Below, piece by piece: positions 1 to 7,989 of a stretch of 64,000 nucleotides of DNA. Below the pieces are notes generated by a model. The model was not told the DNA's origin and made no database searches. It saw only the letters and a program-made list of their open reading frames with translations. Each line of letters begins with the position of its first letter. The stretch's first letter is position 1. The DNA comes from JBBIJO01 sp037445895. Its GTDB lineage: Bacteria > Bacteroidota > Ignavibacteria > Kapaibacteriales > UBA2268. The position numbers were made by a program, and so were the translations under genes. The stretch lies in assembly GCA_037445895.1 (NCBI GenBank), contig JBBIJO010000001.1:220202-284201 (forward strand), in the 5' to 3' direction.

Positions 1-418
1 ATTGATTTAAAGGATATCCCTCAGATTTTGGAAAATATTGAATAGAATCCATAATTTTCGTAATCAAAAAAATACCAAATCCTCCTTTTTGTTTATTCTG
101 CTTTCTTCGCATAATATCCATCATTTCAACTTCATTAGGATTGAAGCTTGTCCCTTCGTCCAAAATAGAAATTTGAAACTCTTTCTTATGGGATTTAATC
201 TCGACAGTAAATTTTTTAGACCTATCGAAATGATATGAATGCTTCATAATATTTGTGCATGCTTCATCGGCAGCCAAAGCAATCTGGAAAGACTCGTTTT
301 CTGAAAAACCAAAAGCTAATGCAGACTCATACACTAAATTACGCGCTTTTTCTAAACCAGAAAGTTCACCACTCAAAACAATTTTCTTAGTCTTATTTTT
401 AATTTTATTTTTAATCAT
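1..418 (-). CDS. RsbW/SpoIIAB-like anti-sigma serine kinase (HATPase), C-terminus cut by window edge
   Basis: The frame starts at ATG 418 and runs off the left edge, leaving 139 codons. The visible residues carry the GHKL N-box as ADEACTNIMKH, the G1-like DEGTSFNP and the glycine-rich GGFGIFLI, so this is the HATPase_c_2 fold of RsbW/SpoIIAB kinases. Such kinases bind a sigma factor (or another output protein) and phosphorylate a STAS antagonist. The start overlaps the end of the STAS gene by 8 bp, so the two are translationally coupled, and the PP2C phosphatase lies just upstream: a complete partner-switching operon. No sigma-factor gene is visible here, so the output is unknown. The family call is firm; the biological target is inference. 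Confidence 0.85.
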   Translation of the reverse strand, partial: MIKNKIKNKTKKIVLSGELSGLEKARNLVYESALAFGFSENESFQIALAADEACTNIMKHSYHFDRSKKFTVEIKSHKKEFQISILDEGTSFNPNEVEMMDIMRRKQNKQKGGFGIFLITKIMDSIQYFPKSEGYPLNQ

Positions 419-785
419 TCTTTCTCAAGATGTTATCATTGAACATTTGTATCGCCGAAGCATCCGACGGGACAATATCAAATATTAGAGGAAATCCAAG
501 GAGTTCGAAAACCGACAACACTTTCGATTTCATTTCTGTAAGTTTAATATCTCCGTTGTTTTCGCGAATTTCCTCGACAAATGCCATAAAAACCCCTAAC
601 CCCGCACTACTAATATACTCCAAGTCCTTGAAGTTCACTATAATACGAAAAATCCCTTGCGAAATTGCCGAACTAATCTTTTCTTCCAATATTGGAGCGG
701 TATGAGCATCTAAACTACCTGAAATCTTCAATAGACAAATGCCTGCATCAATATTTTCCTGCAAAACATTAAATTTTGAATCCAT
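411..785 (-). CDS. STAS-domain anti-sigma factor antagonist (RsbV/SpoIIAA-like)
   Basis: A 124-residue single STAS domain, the usual length for stand-alone antagonists. The hallmark segment LEYISSAGLGV places the phosphorylatable serine at Ser59/Ser60. In this family the unphosphorylated form binds the HATPase kinase and frees its target, and phosphorylation switches it off. It lies 8 bp after the PP2C phosphatase gene and overlaps the kinase gene by 8 bp, which gives the order phosphatase, antagonist, kinase on one transcript. The start ATG at 785 is the only sensible one. Which sigma factor or effector is controlled cannot be told from this window. Confidence 0.9.
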   Translation of the reverse strand: MDSKFNVLQENIDAGICLLKISGSLDAHTAPILEEKISSAISQGIFRIIVNFKDLEYISSAGLGVFMAFVEEIRENNGDIKLTEMKSKVLSVFELLGFPLIFDIVPSDASAIQMFNDNILRKND

Positions 786-793
786 TGGACACC

Positions 794-2884
794 CTACTTT
801 ATCTTTAATGTTATTAACGTCATATCGTCTTCTGTCTCCTTTGTTTGTATTGTAACGTAATTTAAAATTTTTTCTTTTAATTCCACCGCACTTATAAATA
901 CTTCATTTTGTAAAATTTGTTTCAACTTTTCGATACCAGCCGTAATATCATTATTGCCAAGTGCCTCGGTAAGTCCGTCGGTAAATAACACAACAAATGA
1001 ACCACGCTTTATCTGCAAAGTTACAGTTTCCAAAGCTTTTTTGAAATTATTTTTGTTTACCAAAGGAATCCCAATTCCCTTCGGCGATACTTGTTCAACA
1101 ACTTCTTTCTCTTTTAATATTAATGGAAGATGACCAGCACGGGCAACTTCAATTACACCTTTCTTAAAATCGAAAATTAAAACAAGAATTGTCAAATGAA
1201 TTCTTTTATCTATTTTATTAAACAATGAATTATTAATTTCTATTAAGAAATCCTTTGCTTCGATTATTTGTGCGGGAACAGACATAACAATCCCTTTAAG
1301 AAGTGCCATATAAAATGCAGCGCTCATTCCTTTGCCAGAAACATCTCCAATTAAAACACAGAGTTTTCCGTCGGATAACTCGACAAAGTCATAAAAATCC
1401 CCTCCCACCTCTTCGGCAGGCTGATTATAAACAGAAATTTCCAAATTCTCTAATTCTGGAATTTTGTTCGGGAGAAGCTTATTCTGTATCTCTCTGGCAA
1501 TAGCTAATTCTTGATTTAATCGTTCTTTTTCGGAAAAAATTTCCAGCATTCGAAAATTTTCCATAACAGTTTTCAAATTCTCCACAAAAGCAACAAGAAT
1601 GCTTAATAGCTCGTCGTCGAAGGAATATTCGTAACGATTTGCAACAACGAGAGAACCAGGCTTTTTATCATCAAAAGTAATAGGAACAACAAGAAATGAG
1701 TTTAATTGAAAATCGTAATCCCAATAATTTCCAATATATTCGCCTATTTCGCTTAAAGAATGGATTATTTGCGGGGCTTGGATATTACTGAAAAAATTTG
1801 AAATCGGTGAACCAAGATAACGGTTATTTAACACATCAATGTCTAATCCAATGGCATATTTTATCGATGTTTTACCATTTTCATACCACTCAATCCACAC
1901 AGGGTTTCCTCCACTTGCGTTGCGAGAAAGCTCAACGACGATTTTCAATATCTCGTCGAGCGAATTGATATTCCGAGCAATCCGATTAAGATACGATAGC
2001 GAACTAAACTCATAAATTTTCTTGTCCAAAATTTCGGAAGTAGGTAACGAAAGAATACAAACATAAAGAACTCTAATGGAAGTTACTAAATATATTACTG
2101 CCATAAACTTACAAATACAAAAAAAATAGACCGGAGTAAAATGGAGATGTTTAACACCTATGTTTGAAACTCCTAATATCAATGAGAAAAAAAGTATAGA
2201 AATTAATGAGTAAAGAATAAGGCTCTTTTTCAAAGATTTGCTTGCTAATGTTACCCATCCCTTAACCCTAAAAAAATAAAAGCTCAAAATCACTCCAACA
2301 AAAGCAAAAGAATAGGTTATAGCAGAATATTGGCTCCAACTTTCAGATTCATTGTTGGAAAGTAGATTCAAGACAATAACAGCAGAGAAAACAAAAATTA
2401 GTATAAAGAACAACCTCAAAAAAATACGGGTTCGCTGCCAGCGAATACTATACGACCAAGCTATAAAATAATAAACCAAAAAGAACGAAACAACAACAAT
2501 AATAAAATCCTGAATCCCCAAAAAGAAAGTTTGAATTAAAATTAGTTTTACAGATTTTGCAGAAAAAACACCCAGAAAAGAACCTAGCAATCTAAAAATC
2601 AAAAAAGCAAGAAGCATTTTAACAATGAGCTTAAAATCGTTGAAAAATATCCCCGAAAACTCCGAAAATGAAGTTTTTAGAATATTCCTTGCTTTCCCAA
2701 ATGGCAAATAAAATAAGAGGATAAAAACAATCAACAACAATAAATCGGCGAGTCGCCATATTCCGGAATATTCGAAATCGAAAGCCGATGAAATTAAATT
2801 CAAAAAAATTAAGAATGAAAATACCGTCGAGAAAAAAATAATATATGTTGTAGAAAGTGCTTTTTCTATTACCACTCTAAACAC
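794..2884 (-). CDS. Membrane-anchored PP2C/SpoIIE-type serine phosphatase with GAF-like domain (RsbU role)
   Basis: A 696-residue protein with a GTG start. Roughly residues 1-280 contain many hydrophobic segments (a multi-pass membrane region). Residues about 300-440 look GAF-like. The linker AREIQNKLLP (about 456-466) is typical of bacterial RsbU/SpoIIE phosphatases and precedes the catalytic domain. Metal-binding segments GGDFYDF, IGDVSGKGMSAAF and LFTDGLTEA are present. The inferred role is to dephosphorylate the STAS protein encoded 8 bp downstream in response to a membrane or ligand signal. The ATG one base upstream of the GTG is out of frame and closes at once, so GTG is the start. No histidine-kinase or receiver module is attached. 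Confidence 0.9.
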   Translation of the reverse strand: MFRVVIEKALSTTYIIFFSTVFSFLIFLNLISSAFDFEYSGIWRLADLLLLIVFILLFYLPFGKARNILKTSFSEFSGIFFNDFKLIVKMLLAFLIFRLLGSFLGVFSAKSVKLILIQTFFLGIQDFIIVVVSFFLVYYFIAWSYSIRWQRTRIFLRLFFILIFVFSAVIVLNLLSNNESESWSQYSAITYSFAFVGVILSFYFFRVKGWVTLASKSLKKSLILYSLISILFFSLILGVSNIGVKHLHFTPVYFFCICKFMAVIYLVTSIRVLYVCILSLPTSEILDKKIYEFSSLSYLNRIARNINSLDEILKIVVELSRNASGGNPVWIEWYENGKTSIKYAIGLDIDVLNNRYLGSPISNFFSNIQAPQIIHSLSEIGEYIGNYWDYDFQLNSFLVVPITFDDKKPGSLVVANRYEYSFDDELLSILVAFVENLKTVMENFRMLEIFSEKERLNQELAIAREIQNKLLPNKIPELENLEISVYNQPAEEVGGDFYDFVELSDGKLCVLIGDVSGKGMSAAFYMALLKGIVMSVPAQIIEAKDFLIEINNSLFNKIDKRIHLTILVLIFDFKKGVIEVARAGHLPLILKEKEVVEQVSPKGIGIPLVNKNNFKKALETVTLQIKRGSFVVLFTDGLTEALGNNDITAGIEKLKQILQNEVFISAVELKEKILNYVTIQTKETEDDMTLITLKIK

Positions 2885-2942
2885 ATTTTAATTAAGCCAA
2901 CATAAAATTTTTTATACAAAGTTTCCAAATTTATAATCGATT

Positions 2943-3371
2943 TCAATCCAAAAGTTTTATTAATTCTTTTCGATACCAATCATAAAAACTTTCTCGAATT
3001 TGGTCGCGAACGCGACGATAAACTGCTAAGATTTCGTTTTCGCTACCGCGAGCTTCTGCTGGATCTTCAAACCCAATATGAAGACGATTTTTTACACTTC
3101 CAGAAAAAACGGGACAAGCTTCCTTTGCATTATTACAAACCGTAACTACAAAATAGAAAGATTCATCCAAGAAAGTCTCTACCTTTTTCGGTGTTTGTTG
3201 TGAAATATCTAAACCAACCTCTTGCATTACTCTAATTGCATAAGGGTTAATCCTGTCGGCTGGATTTGTTCCTGCGGAATACACCTCCAATCGTGAATCG
3301 AAAGATTTTAAAAAACCTTCTGCCATTTGGCTCCGGCAAGAATTTCCTGTGCATATAATAAGAATCTTCAC
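2943..3371 (-). CDS. arsC: Thioredoxin-coupled arsenate reductase (LMW-PTP fold)
   Basis: 142 residues starting at GTG 3371; no in-frame ATG lies upstream. The P-loop is CTGNSCRSQMAEG with nucleophile Cys7 and Arg13. Cys79 and Cys86 sit seven residues apart, as do Cys82 and Cys89 in the Bacillus/Staphylococcus enzymes, so the disulfide relay to thioredoxin is complete. The acid segment FEDPAEA is also present. The enzyme reduces arsenate to arsenite. No arsenite pump or ArsR is adjacent; the gene instead precedes the phosphatase operon with a 58-bp gap. A plain low-molecular-weight tyrosine phosphatase is less likely because both distal cysteines are kept. Confidence 0.92.
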   Translation of the reverse strand: MKILIICTGNSCRSQMAEGFLKSFDSRLEVYSAGTNPADRINPYAIRVMQEVGLDISQQTPKKVETFLDESFYFVVTVCNNAKEACPVFSGSVKNRLHIGFEDPAEARGSENEILAVYRRVRDQIRESFYDWYRKELIKLLD

Positions 3372-3382
3372 AATAGCGTTTA

Positions 3383-3484
3383 TTATTTACTCAAAGCATC
3401 TTTTCCGACTTCAATGGTTTCTCTGGACTTATTTATTTTGTTGCTCTTTAAAGGTTGTTGGACCAATACTAATAGAAAAATCAA
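3383..3484 (-). CDS. Possible small single-span membrane peptide (doubtful)
   Basis: In the 162-bp gap between arsC and its upstream neighbour a frame stays open on the minus strand. From a TTG at 3484 it would give 33 residues: a hydrophobic run (IFLLVLV) followed by a charged tail ending ETIEVGKDALSK. The frame is open further upstream to an in-frame stop near 3522 but holds no ATG. The hydrophobic-then-charged layout looks more like protein than chance, and it may be a remnant of a longer membrane protein. I recognise no family, and chance is a fair alternative. Confidence 0.2.
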   Translation of the reverse strand: MIFLLVLVQQPLKSNKINKSRETIEVGKDALSK

Positions 3485-3537
3485 AAATAAGATTTTTCCA
3501 GCTACAAAAATCGAAGAGCATCAATTATCAATAAATT

Positions 3538-3975
3538 TCAATTACTCATCTCTGAGAATTTATACAAAACTTTCCCTTCTGATGTAACTTCGAGTTCGGC
3601 AACACCGCGAGCGACATAACCATCTAAAATTTGTTTTGCCTCCTCGATGGTGATTTCGAGTGCAATCGAAACTGTCGAAGGGAATAGAACCCCTTTATTC
3701 GAAATGGAAAGTTCAAGTATTTGTGTATCTAATTTACGCTGTCGTTGCAATTTTTCGTAGCGACGTATTTTCTTAATTCCTTTTATGCTATAGATAATTC
3801 CAAAGACAGAATACAACAACAGTCCAAATCCTAAAGCAACCGATTGAGGGTCCCTATACACATCCAGAAAAACAGCTAACCCGCTAAAACCAAGTATAAT
3901 CGCGATTGCAATATGAACGTAATGCCCAGTGACAGAACATCCGGAAGGTAATTGATTATCATTTAATTTAGTCAT
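3538..3975 (-). CDS. Small membrane protein with C-terminal winged-helix-like domain
   Basis: 145 residues. I chose ATG 3975 rather than ATG 3990 because GGAG lies five bases before it. Two hydrophobic helices (about residues 20-40 and 47-65) are followed by a basic stretch (IKGIKKIRRYEK). A final region of about 70 residues (VSIALEITIEEAKQILDGYV, then a beta-wing-like tail) resembles a winged-helix fold. The layout suggests a membrane-tethered regulator or a small uncharacterised family. I do not recognise a named family. It lies between the carboxyltransferase and arsC genes on the same strand. Confidence 0.7.
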   Translation of the reverse strand: MTKLNDNQLPSGCSVTGHYVHIAIAIILGFSGLAVFLDVYRDPQSVALGFGLLLYSVFGIIYSIKGIKKIRRYEKLQRQRKLDTQILELSISNKGVLFPSTVSIALEITIEEAKQILDGYVARGVAELEVTSEGKVLYKFSEMSN

Positions 3976-3988
3976 ATTAACTCCATTC

Positions 3989-4025
3989 ATTTAATTAATA
4001 TTTATTTAATTAATATTTAATTAAT
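3989..4025. repeat. Short AT-only direct repeat, three copies
   Basis: The 11-mer ATTTAATTAAT occurs three times, starting at 3989, 4004 and 4015. It fills the gap between the carboxyltransferase stop codon and the next gene on the minus strand. Each unit also contains the palindrome TTAATTAA. It could be slippage in an AT-rich spacer or a binding site for a regulator; nothing here decides between them. Confidence 0.7.
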
Positions 4026-5590
4026 TACAAAGGTATGTTCCCGTGTTTTTTGGTTGGATTTGTATCGACCTTCGATTCTAATATTTTAAATGCATTAATA
4101 AGAACTTTTCTTGTATGCTTAGGTTCGATAATATCATCGATGTATCCATAAGATGCTGCAATATAAGGGTGTGCAAACTTTTTGTTAAACTCGTCAATAA
4201 GTTCTTCTTCGCGCTTTTCTGGGTTTTCAGCAGACTCAATTTCCCTTTTGAAAATAATCTCGACAGCCCCTTTCGGACCCATAACTGCAAGTTCGGCAGT
4301 AGGCCAAGCGAAATTAAAATCGCCACGAATATGCTTACTATTCATAACATCGTATGCGCCTCCGTATGCCTTGCGGGTGATAACGGTGATTCTCGGAACT
4401 GTAGCTTCGCAAAAAGCATAAAGCAGTTTTGCACCATTGGTGATTATTCCTCCCCATTCTTGATCTGCTCCTGGCATAAACCCTGGAACATCTTCCAAAA
4501 TCAAAAGTGGAATATTGAATGCATCGCAAAAACGAACAAATCGTGCACCCTTACGCGAAGAGTTAATATCCAAAACCCCAGCAAGAACAGAAGGTTGGTT
4601 CGCAACTACACCAACAGAGACACCTCCAAGCCGAATAAAACCAACAATAATGTTTTCCGCCCAATCTTTGTGGACTTCGAGGAATTCTCCATTATCGGCA
4701 ATCCTACGAATTATTTCTTTCATATCGTAAGGTTGATTAGGATTGGATGGAACAATAAAATTCAATTCTTCATCTTCTCTATCGATAGGGTCGTCATTGA
4801 CAACAATGGGGGGATCGTCGGAATTATTCGAAGGAATATAGGAAAATAACTCTCTAACTAATTTGAGAGCTTCGATATCATTTTTTGAAGTGAAATGGGC
4901 AACACCGCTTTTTGTAGCATGAACTTTTGCTCCACCAAGTTCCTCTGCGGTAAAGTCTTCGTGGGTTACTGTTTTAACAACTTTTGGACCAGTAACAAAC
5001 ATATAAGACGTCTTTTCGACCATAATTGTAAAATCTGTTATGGCTGGGGAATAAACCGCTCCACCCGCACACGGTCCCATAATAACAGAAATTTGCGGAA
5101 TTACTCCCGAAGCTAATGTGTTGCGCAAAAAAATATCCGCATAGGCACCGAGCGAAATCACCCCTTCTTGCACACGCGCTCCACCCGAATCGTTTAAGCC
5201 AATAACGGGACAACCTAACTTCATTGCCATATCCATTATTTTGCAAATTTTTTTGCCATGTTCGGCTGCAAGACTACCGCCAAGCACAGTAAAATCCTGT
5301 GAAAATACAAAGACCTTTCGCCCACCAATAGTTCCATACCCAGTAACAACACCATCACCAAAGAAAACGCTTCGTTCCAAGCCAAACTCACTTGAATGGT
5401 GGTGAACCAGCATATCAATTTCATAAAAACTCCCACTGTCCAAAAGGAGATTCATCCTTTCGCGAGCAGTAAGCTTGCCCTTTTTGTGTTGCTCTTCGAC
5501 TCGTTTATGTCCCCCACCTTCGAGCGCTTTCTTTTTAAGTTGATACATTCGCTCGAGTTTCTCTTCGATTAATTGTCTGTTCTTGTCCAT
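4025..5590 (-). CDS. Acyl-CoA carboxylase carboxyltransferase subunit (propionyl-CoA carboxylase beta type)
   Basis: 521 residues from ATG 5590; a further in-frame TTG upstream would add 15 unlikely residues. It matches the carboxyltransferase family of propionyl-CoA carboxylase beta and methylmalonyl-CoA decarboxylase alpha. Visible motifs are KLTARERMNLLLDSGSF near the N-terminus, the oxyanion-loop segments GPCAGGAVYSPA and NDSGGARVQEG in the first crotonase-like half, and DVPGFMPG with TRKAYGGAYDVM in the second. The enzyme moves CO2 from biotin to an acyl-CoA, or the reverse in the decarboxylase. The biotin carboxylase and biotin-carrier genes are not in this window, so the exact substrate is inferred. 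Confidence 0.9.
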   Translation of the reverse strand: MDKNRQLIEEKLERMYQLKKKALEGGGHKRVEEQHKKGKLTARERMNLLLDSGSFYEIDMLVHHHSSEFGLERSVFFGDGVVTGYGTIGGRKVFVFSQDFTVLGGSLAAEHGKKICKIMDMAMKLGCPVIGLNDSGGARVQEGVISLGAYADIFLRNTLASGVIPQISVIMGPCAGGAVYSPAITDFTIMVEKTSYMFVTGPKVVKTVTHEDFTAEELGGAKVHATKSGVAHFTSKNDIEALKLVRELFSYIPSNNSDDPPIVVNDDPIDREDEELNFIVPSNPNQPYDMKEIIRRIADNGEFLEVHKDWAENIIVGFIRLGGVSVGVVANQPSVLAGVLDINSSRKGARFVRFCDAFNIPLLILEDVPGFMPGADQEWGGIITNGAKLLYAFCEATVPRITVITRKAYGGAYDVMNSKHIRGDFNFAWPTAELAVMGPKGAVEIIFKREIESAENPEKREEELIDEFNKKFAHPYIAASYGYIDDIIEPKHTRKVLINAFKILESKVDTNPTKKHGNIPL

Positions 5591-5875
5591 TTTTTTTCGA
5601 TAGGAATTACAAAAATTCAATTTAGAAATTTTCAATCAATTATAAAAGATTTTGAGTAAAATATTTAGCACATCTCGGACACAATTTCTTAATTAAACTT
5701 CCATTATAGGCTGGCAACCCAAACTATTTAATAAATCCTAACTTATATTTTTCACAATAAAATTGCATTACCTCGATATTAACAAATCCTAATATCGGCA
5801 AATTATAATTTTCCATTACACTACAAAATTCTTTCCAAATTCAGTTATTTTTCTTAATTTTATTTGGTTTTTGTT

Positions 5876-7369
5876 ATGAAAAATATGAATTGTTTTCGTA
5901 AAATTTGTTTCTTCTTTTTTATTTTGGCTTTTATCATAAGCACAACCACAGTAACTTACACTGCGAATACGCTATACAATATTCAAATTAATCCACTAAA
6001 TCGGCTTATTCTATTTTTCGACGAAATTCCAAAGAACATAACTTCTCAATTAAATAATACAAAAACTCAAATTGTAATAACCTTGAAAGACGTTGTTTCG
6101 CGGGCTAAACCAGATAGTCTTGTAGGAGAAGGAATAATAAGTAAAGTATCAATTCGTAAGATTCAAACTAACTTGGAGTTGTCGATTTCCCTAAAATCTC
6201 AACGCGGCTACACAATTTCCCCACTTGAGTATTCACGTGCCTTAATGGTCGAAGTATTCGATTGGAATGCACTATCTGTAGCCAACGACAATTATCGAAT
6301 GGGACAGCTTGCATTAGCCGAGAATCTTTCCTCCGCTCGCGCATACTTCGAAAAGGCATTTAACGAAAACATTGCCAACGCAGGTTATTTTCTCGGTGTT
6401 TTATTTCTCAAAGCGAACAAAATTCAAAAAGCCCGGGAAATACTTTCAAAGGCACAAACCCTGGGAACAGACATTGCAGACAACTTTGCTGCTTTAGCAC
6501 AAGTTTATCATATTATGGGGGATAATAACAAATTTCAGGAATTTCGAAAAAAGTTCATAAACAATACATTTTCTTTAAGTTATTCCCCTATCGGAATTGA
6601 TACTACCTTGGCTGATTCAATTTTTAAAGAGGTTAACGATTTCTTTGCTTTCGACGATACCCAAAGCAAGGACACTTCTACAATTTCACAAGAGAAATCC
6701 CCCACAGAAGAAAAACAAAATAACAGCACATTAAACAATAACAAACAAAAAGTTGCCAGTTCAATATCTTTGTTCGAAAAGATATTGATATTTTTGGTAG
6801 CTACTGTTCTTCTTATGAGTGTTATGCTCGCAACTCTGTATTTAAAATGGAAAAGACAAAGAGCTAATCAATTAAAAGAGAAGTTTTCATCTGAATTTCA
6901 AAATGAACAACAAAAAATCCGAGATATAGCAACTTTTGCAACCAAGATGTATCAGAATGCAGAAGCGACTAAAGCCGAAACAACGCAGCAAAATGTTGAC
7001 TCGCCAAACCAGATTAACCAACATATTAAACAATTAGCCGAAGAAATACTTGCTTCGAAGCAAAAAATAGAAATCAAGGAAAAAGATCAAGTTTCTATTC
7101 AAGCACAACCTTCATCGAAGCAAAAAATCTCGCCTCGGGTCGAGCTAGCAATGCAGATTCAACGAGAACAAGAAGAATTAATAAAGAGAAAGTTGCAGCA
7201 ATTGGAAACCTCGCAGTTAGAAGCATCCACCGAAAGATTATTGGAAATTTCGAAGAAATACGGACTTAGTATAAGTTCGCTTTATGCAAAAAAAAATATC
7301 GAGGCTATTGCCAAAGATAAGAGTATCATCGAAAAATTGCGTTCAAAGTTTAGTTCAAAGAAACAGTAA
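5876..7369 (+). CDS. Envelope protein: signal peptide, TPR region, one membrane helix, long cytosolic coiled coil
   Basis: 497 residues from ATG 5876; an upstream in-frame TTG adds four residues and is less likely. Residues 1-30 form a signal peptide or anchor. About 30-125 is a beta-rich region resembling AMIN-type domains. About 138-215 are TPR-like helices (ALAENLSSARAYFEKA and following). A second hydrophobic helix lies at about 300-323, followed by KWKRQR, then Gln/Lys/Glu-rich helices to the end. The layout puts the TPRs in the periplasm and the coiled coil in the cytosol, so it could link the two. I recognise no named family. It is followed by T9SS-related genes on the same strand. Confidence 0.75.
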   Translation: MKNMNCFRKICFFFFILAFIISTTTVTYTANTLYNIQINPLNRLILFFDEIPKNITSQLNNTKTQIVITLKDVVSRAKPDSLVGEGIISKVSIRKIQTNLELSISLKSQRGYTISPLEYSRALMVEVFDWNALSVANDNYRMGQLALAENLSSARAYFEKAFNENIANAGYFLGVLFLKANKIQKAREILSKAQTLGTDIADNFAALAQVYHIMGDNNKFQEFRKKFINNTFSLSYSPIGIDTTLADSIFKEVNDFFAFDDTQSKDTSTISQEKSPTEEKQNNSTLNNNKQKVASSISLFEKILIFLVATVLLMSVMLATLYLKWKRQRANQLKEKFSSEFQNEQQKIRDIATFATKMYQNAEATKAETTQQNVDSPNQINQHIKQLAEEILASKQKIEIKEKDQVSIQAQPSSKQKISPRVELAMQIQREQEELIKRKLQQLETSQLEASTERLLEISKKYGLSISSLYAKKNIEAIAKDKSIIEKLRSKFSSKKQ

Positions 7370-7425
7370 TAAAATATTTATTATTTTCTTTTGTCGTTAA
7401 ATTTTAATGTTTAATATTTCAAAAT

Positions 7426-7983
7426 ATGTTTTATAGAGTAAATTTTGCCAAAATTATAATAATGTTCATACTATTTTTCCATTTGGCTAATAGTAATCAA
7501 AAATTGCTTGGCGAGGATAATTATTTTTTTGAATGGAACCCATATAGGACACCGTATTTGATTGTCGATACTTGTCATTCATATTTAGATTACCTTTTCA
7601 CTATAGGAGGAATTCGGGCTGGCATAAAATTTGCACAAATAGAAACGAAGCAAAAAAATGGGAAGAAAATTACAACAAGAAAAAATGACCCAAAAATTAA
7701 TAGCGACACCACAAATAAATCAAACAAAATACTTTCTATACGTGAATCCGAGCGAGGCGATAAAATCTACATTTACATTCAGGTCGAAAATCCCGACCAG
7801 GAAATCAAACTTATGGTTTATAATTTATTAGGGAAAAAAGTGTTGGATATCTACGAAGGAAAACCAAAGGACACAAGTCAACCCTATGAACTCAATATAT
7901 CTGAACTTCCAAAAGGTATTTTCCTTCTTGTAGTAATTGGCGAAAATTTCCGTTTACGAGAAAAAATTGTAATTACACATTAG
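7426..7983 (+). CDS. Small secreted protein with T9SS type A C-terminal sorting domain
   Basis: 185 residues, ATG 7426. A hydrophobic N-terminus (IIIMFILFFHLA) serves as signal peptide. The middle is short and polar. The last 80 or so residues have the T9SS type A sorting-domain pattern: KLMVYNLLGKKVLDI, then LPKGIFLLVVIG and a basic C-terminal strand (REKIVITH). The sorting domain directs transport across the outer membrane and surface attachment. The mature cargo is so short that it may be an anchor, or the remnant of a larger cargo. It ends just before the PorV-family gene, which fits a shared secretion role. Confidence 0.8.
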   Translation: MFYRVNFAKIIIMFILFFHLANSNQKLLGEDNYFFEWNPYRTPYLIVDTCHSYLDYLFTIGGIRAGIKFAQIETKQKNGKKITTRKNDPKINSDTTNKSNKILSIRESERGDKIYIYIQVENPDQEIKLMVYNLLGKKVLDIYEGKPKDTSQPYELNISELPKGIFLLVVIGENFRLREKIVITH

Positions 7984-7989
7984 GTGCAA

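Noticed and set aside
4115..4849. 244-codon plus-strand frame opposite the carboxyltransferase gene
   Set aside because: Antisense shadow of a conserved enzyme with catalytic motifs intact on the other strand.
7367..7383. AT-only palindrome after the TPR protein gene followed by T-rich sequence
   Set aside because: Seven A-T pairs are too weak to call a terminator in DNA this AT-rich.
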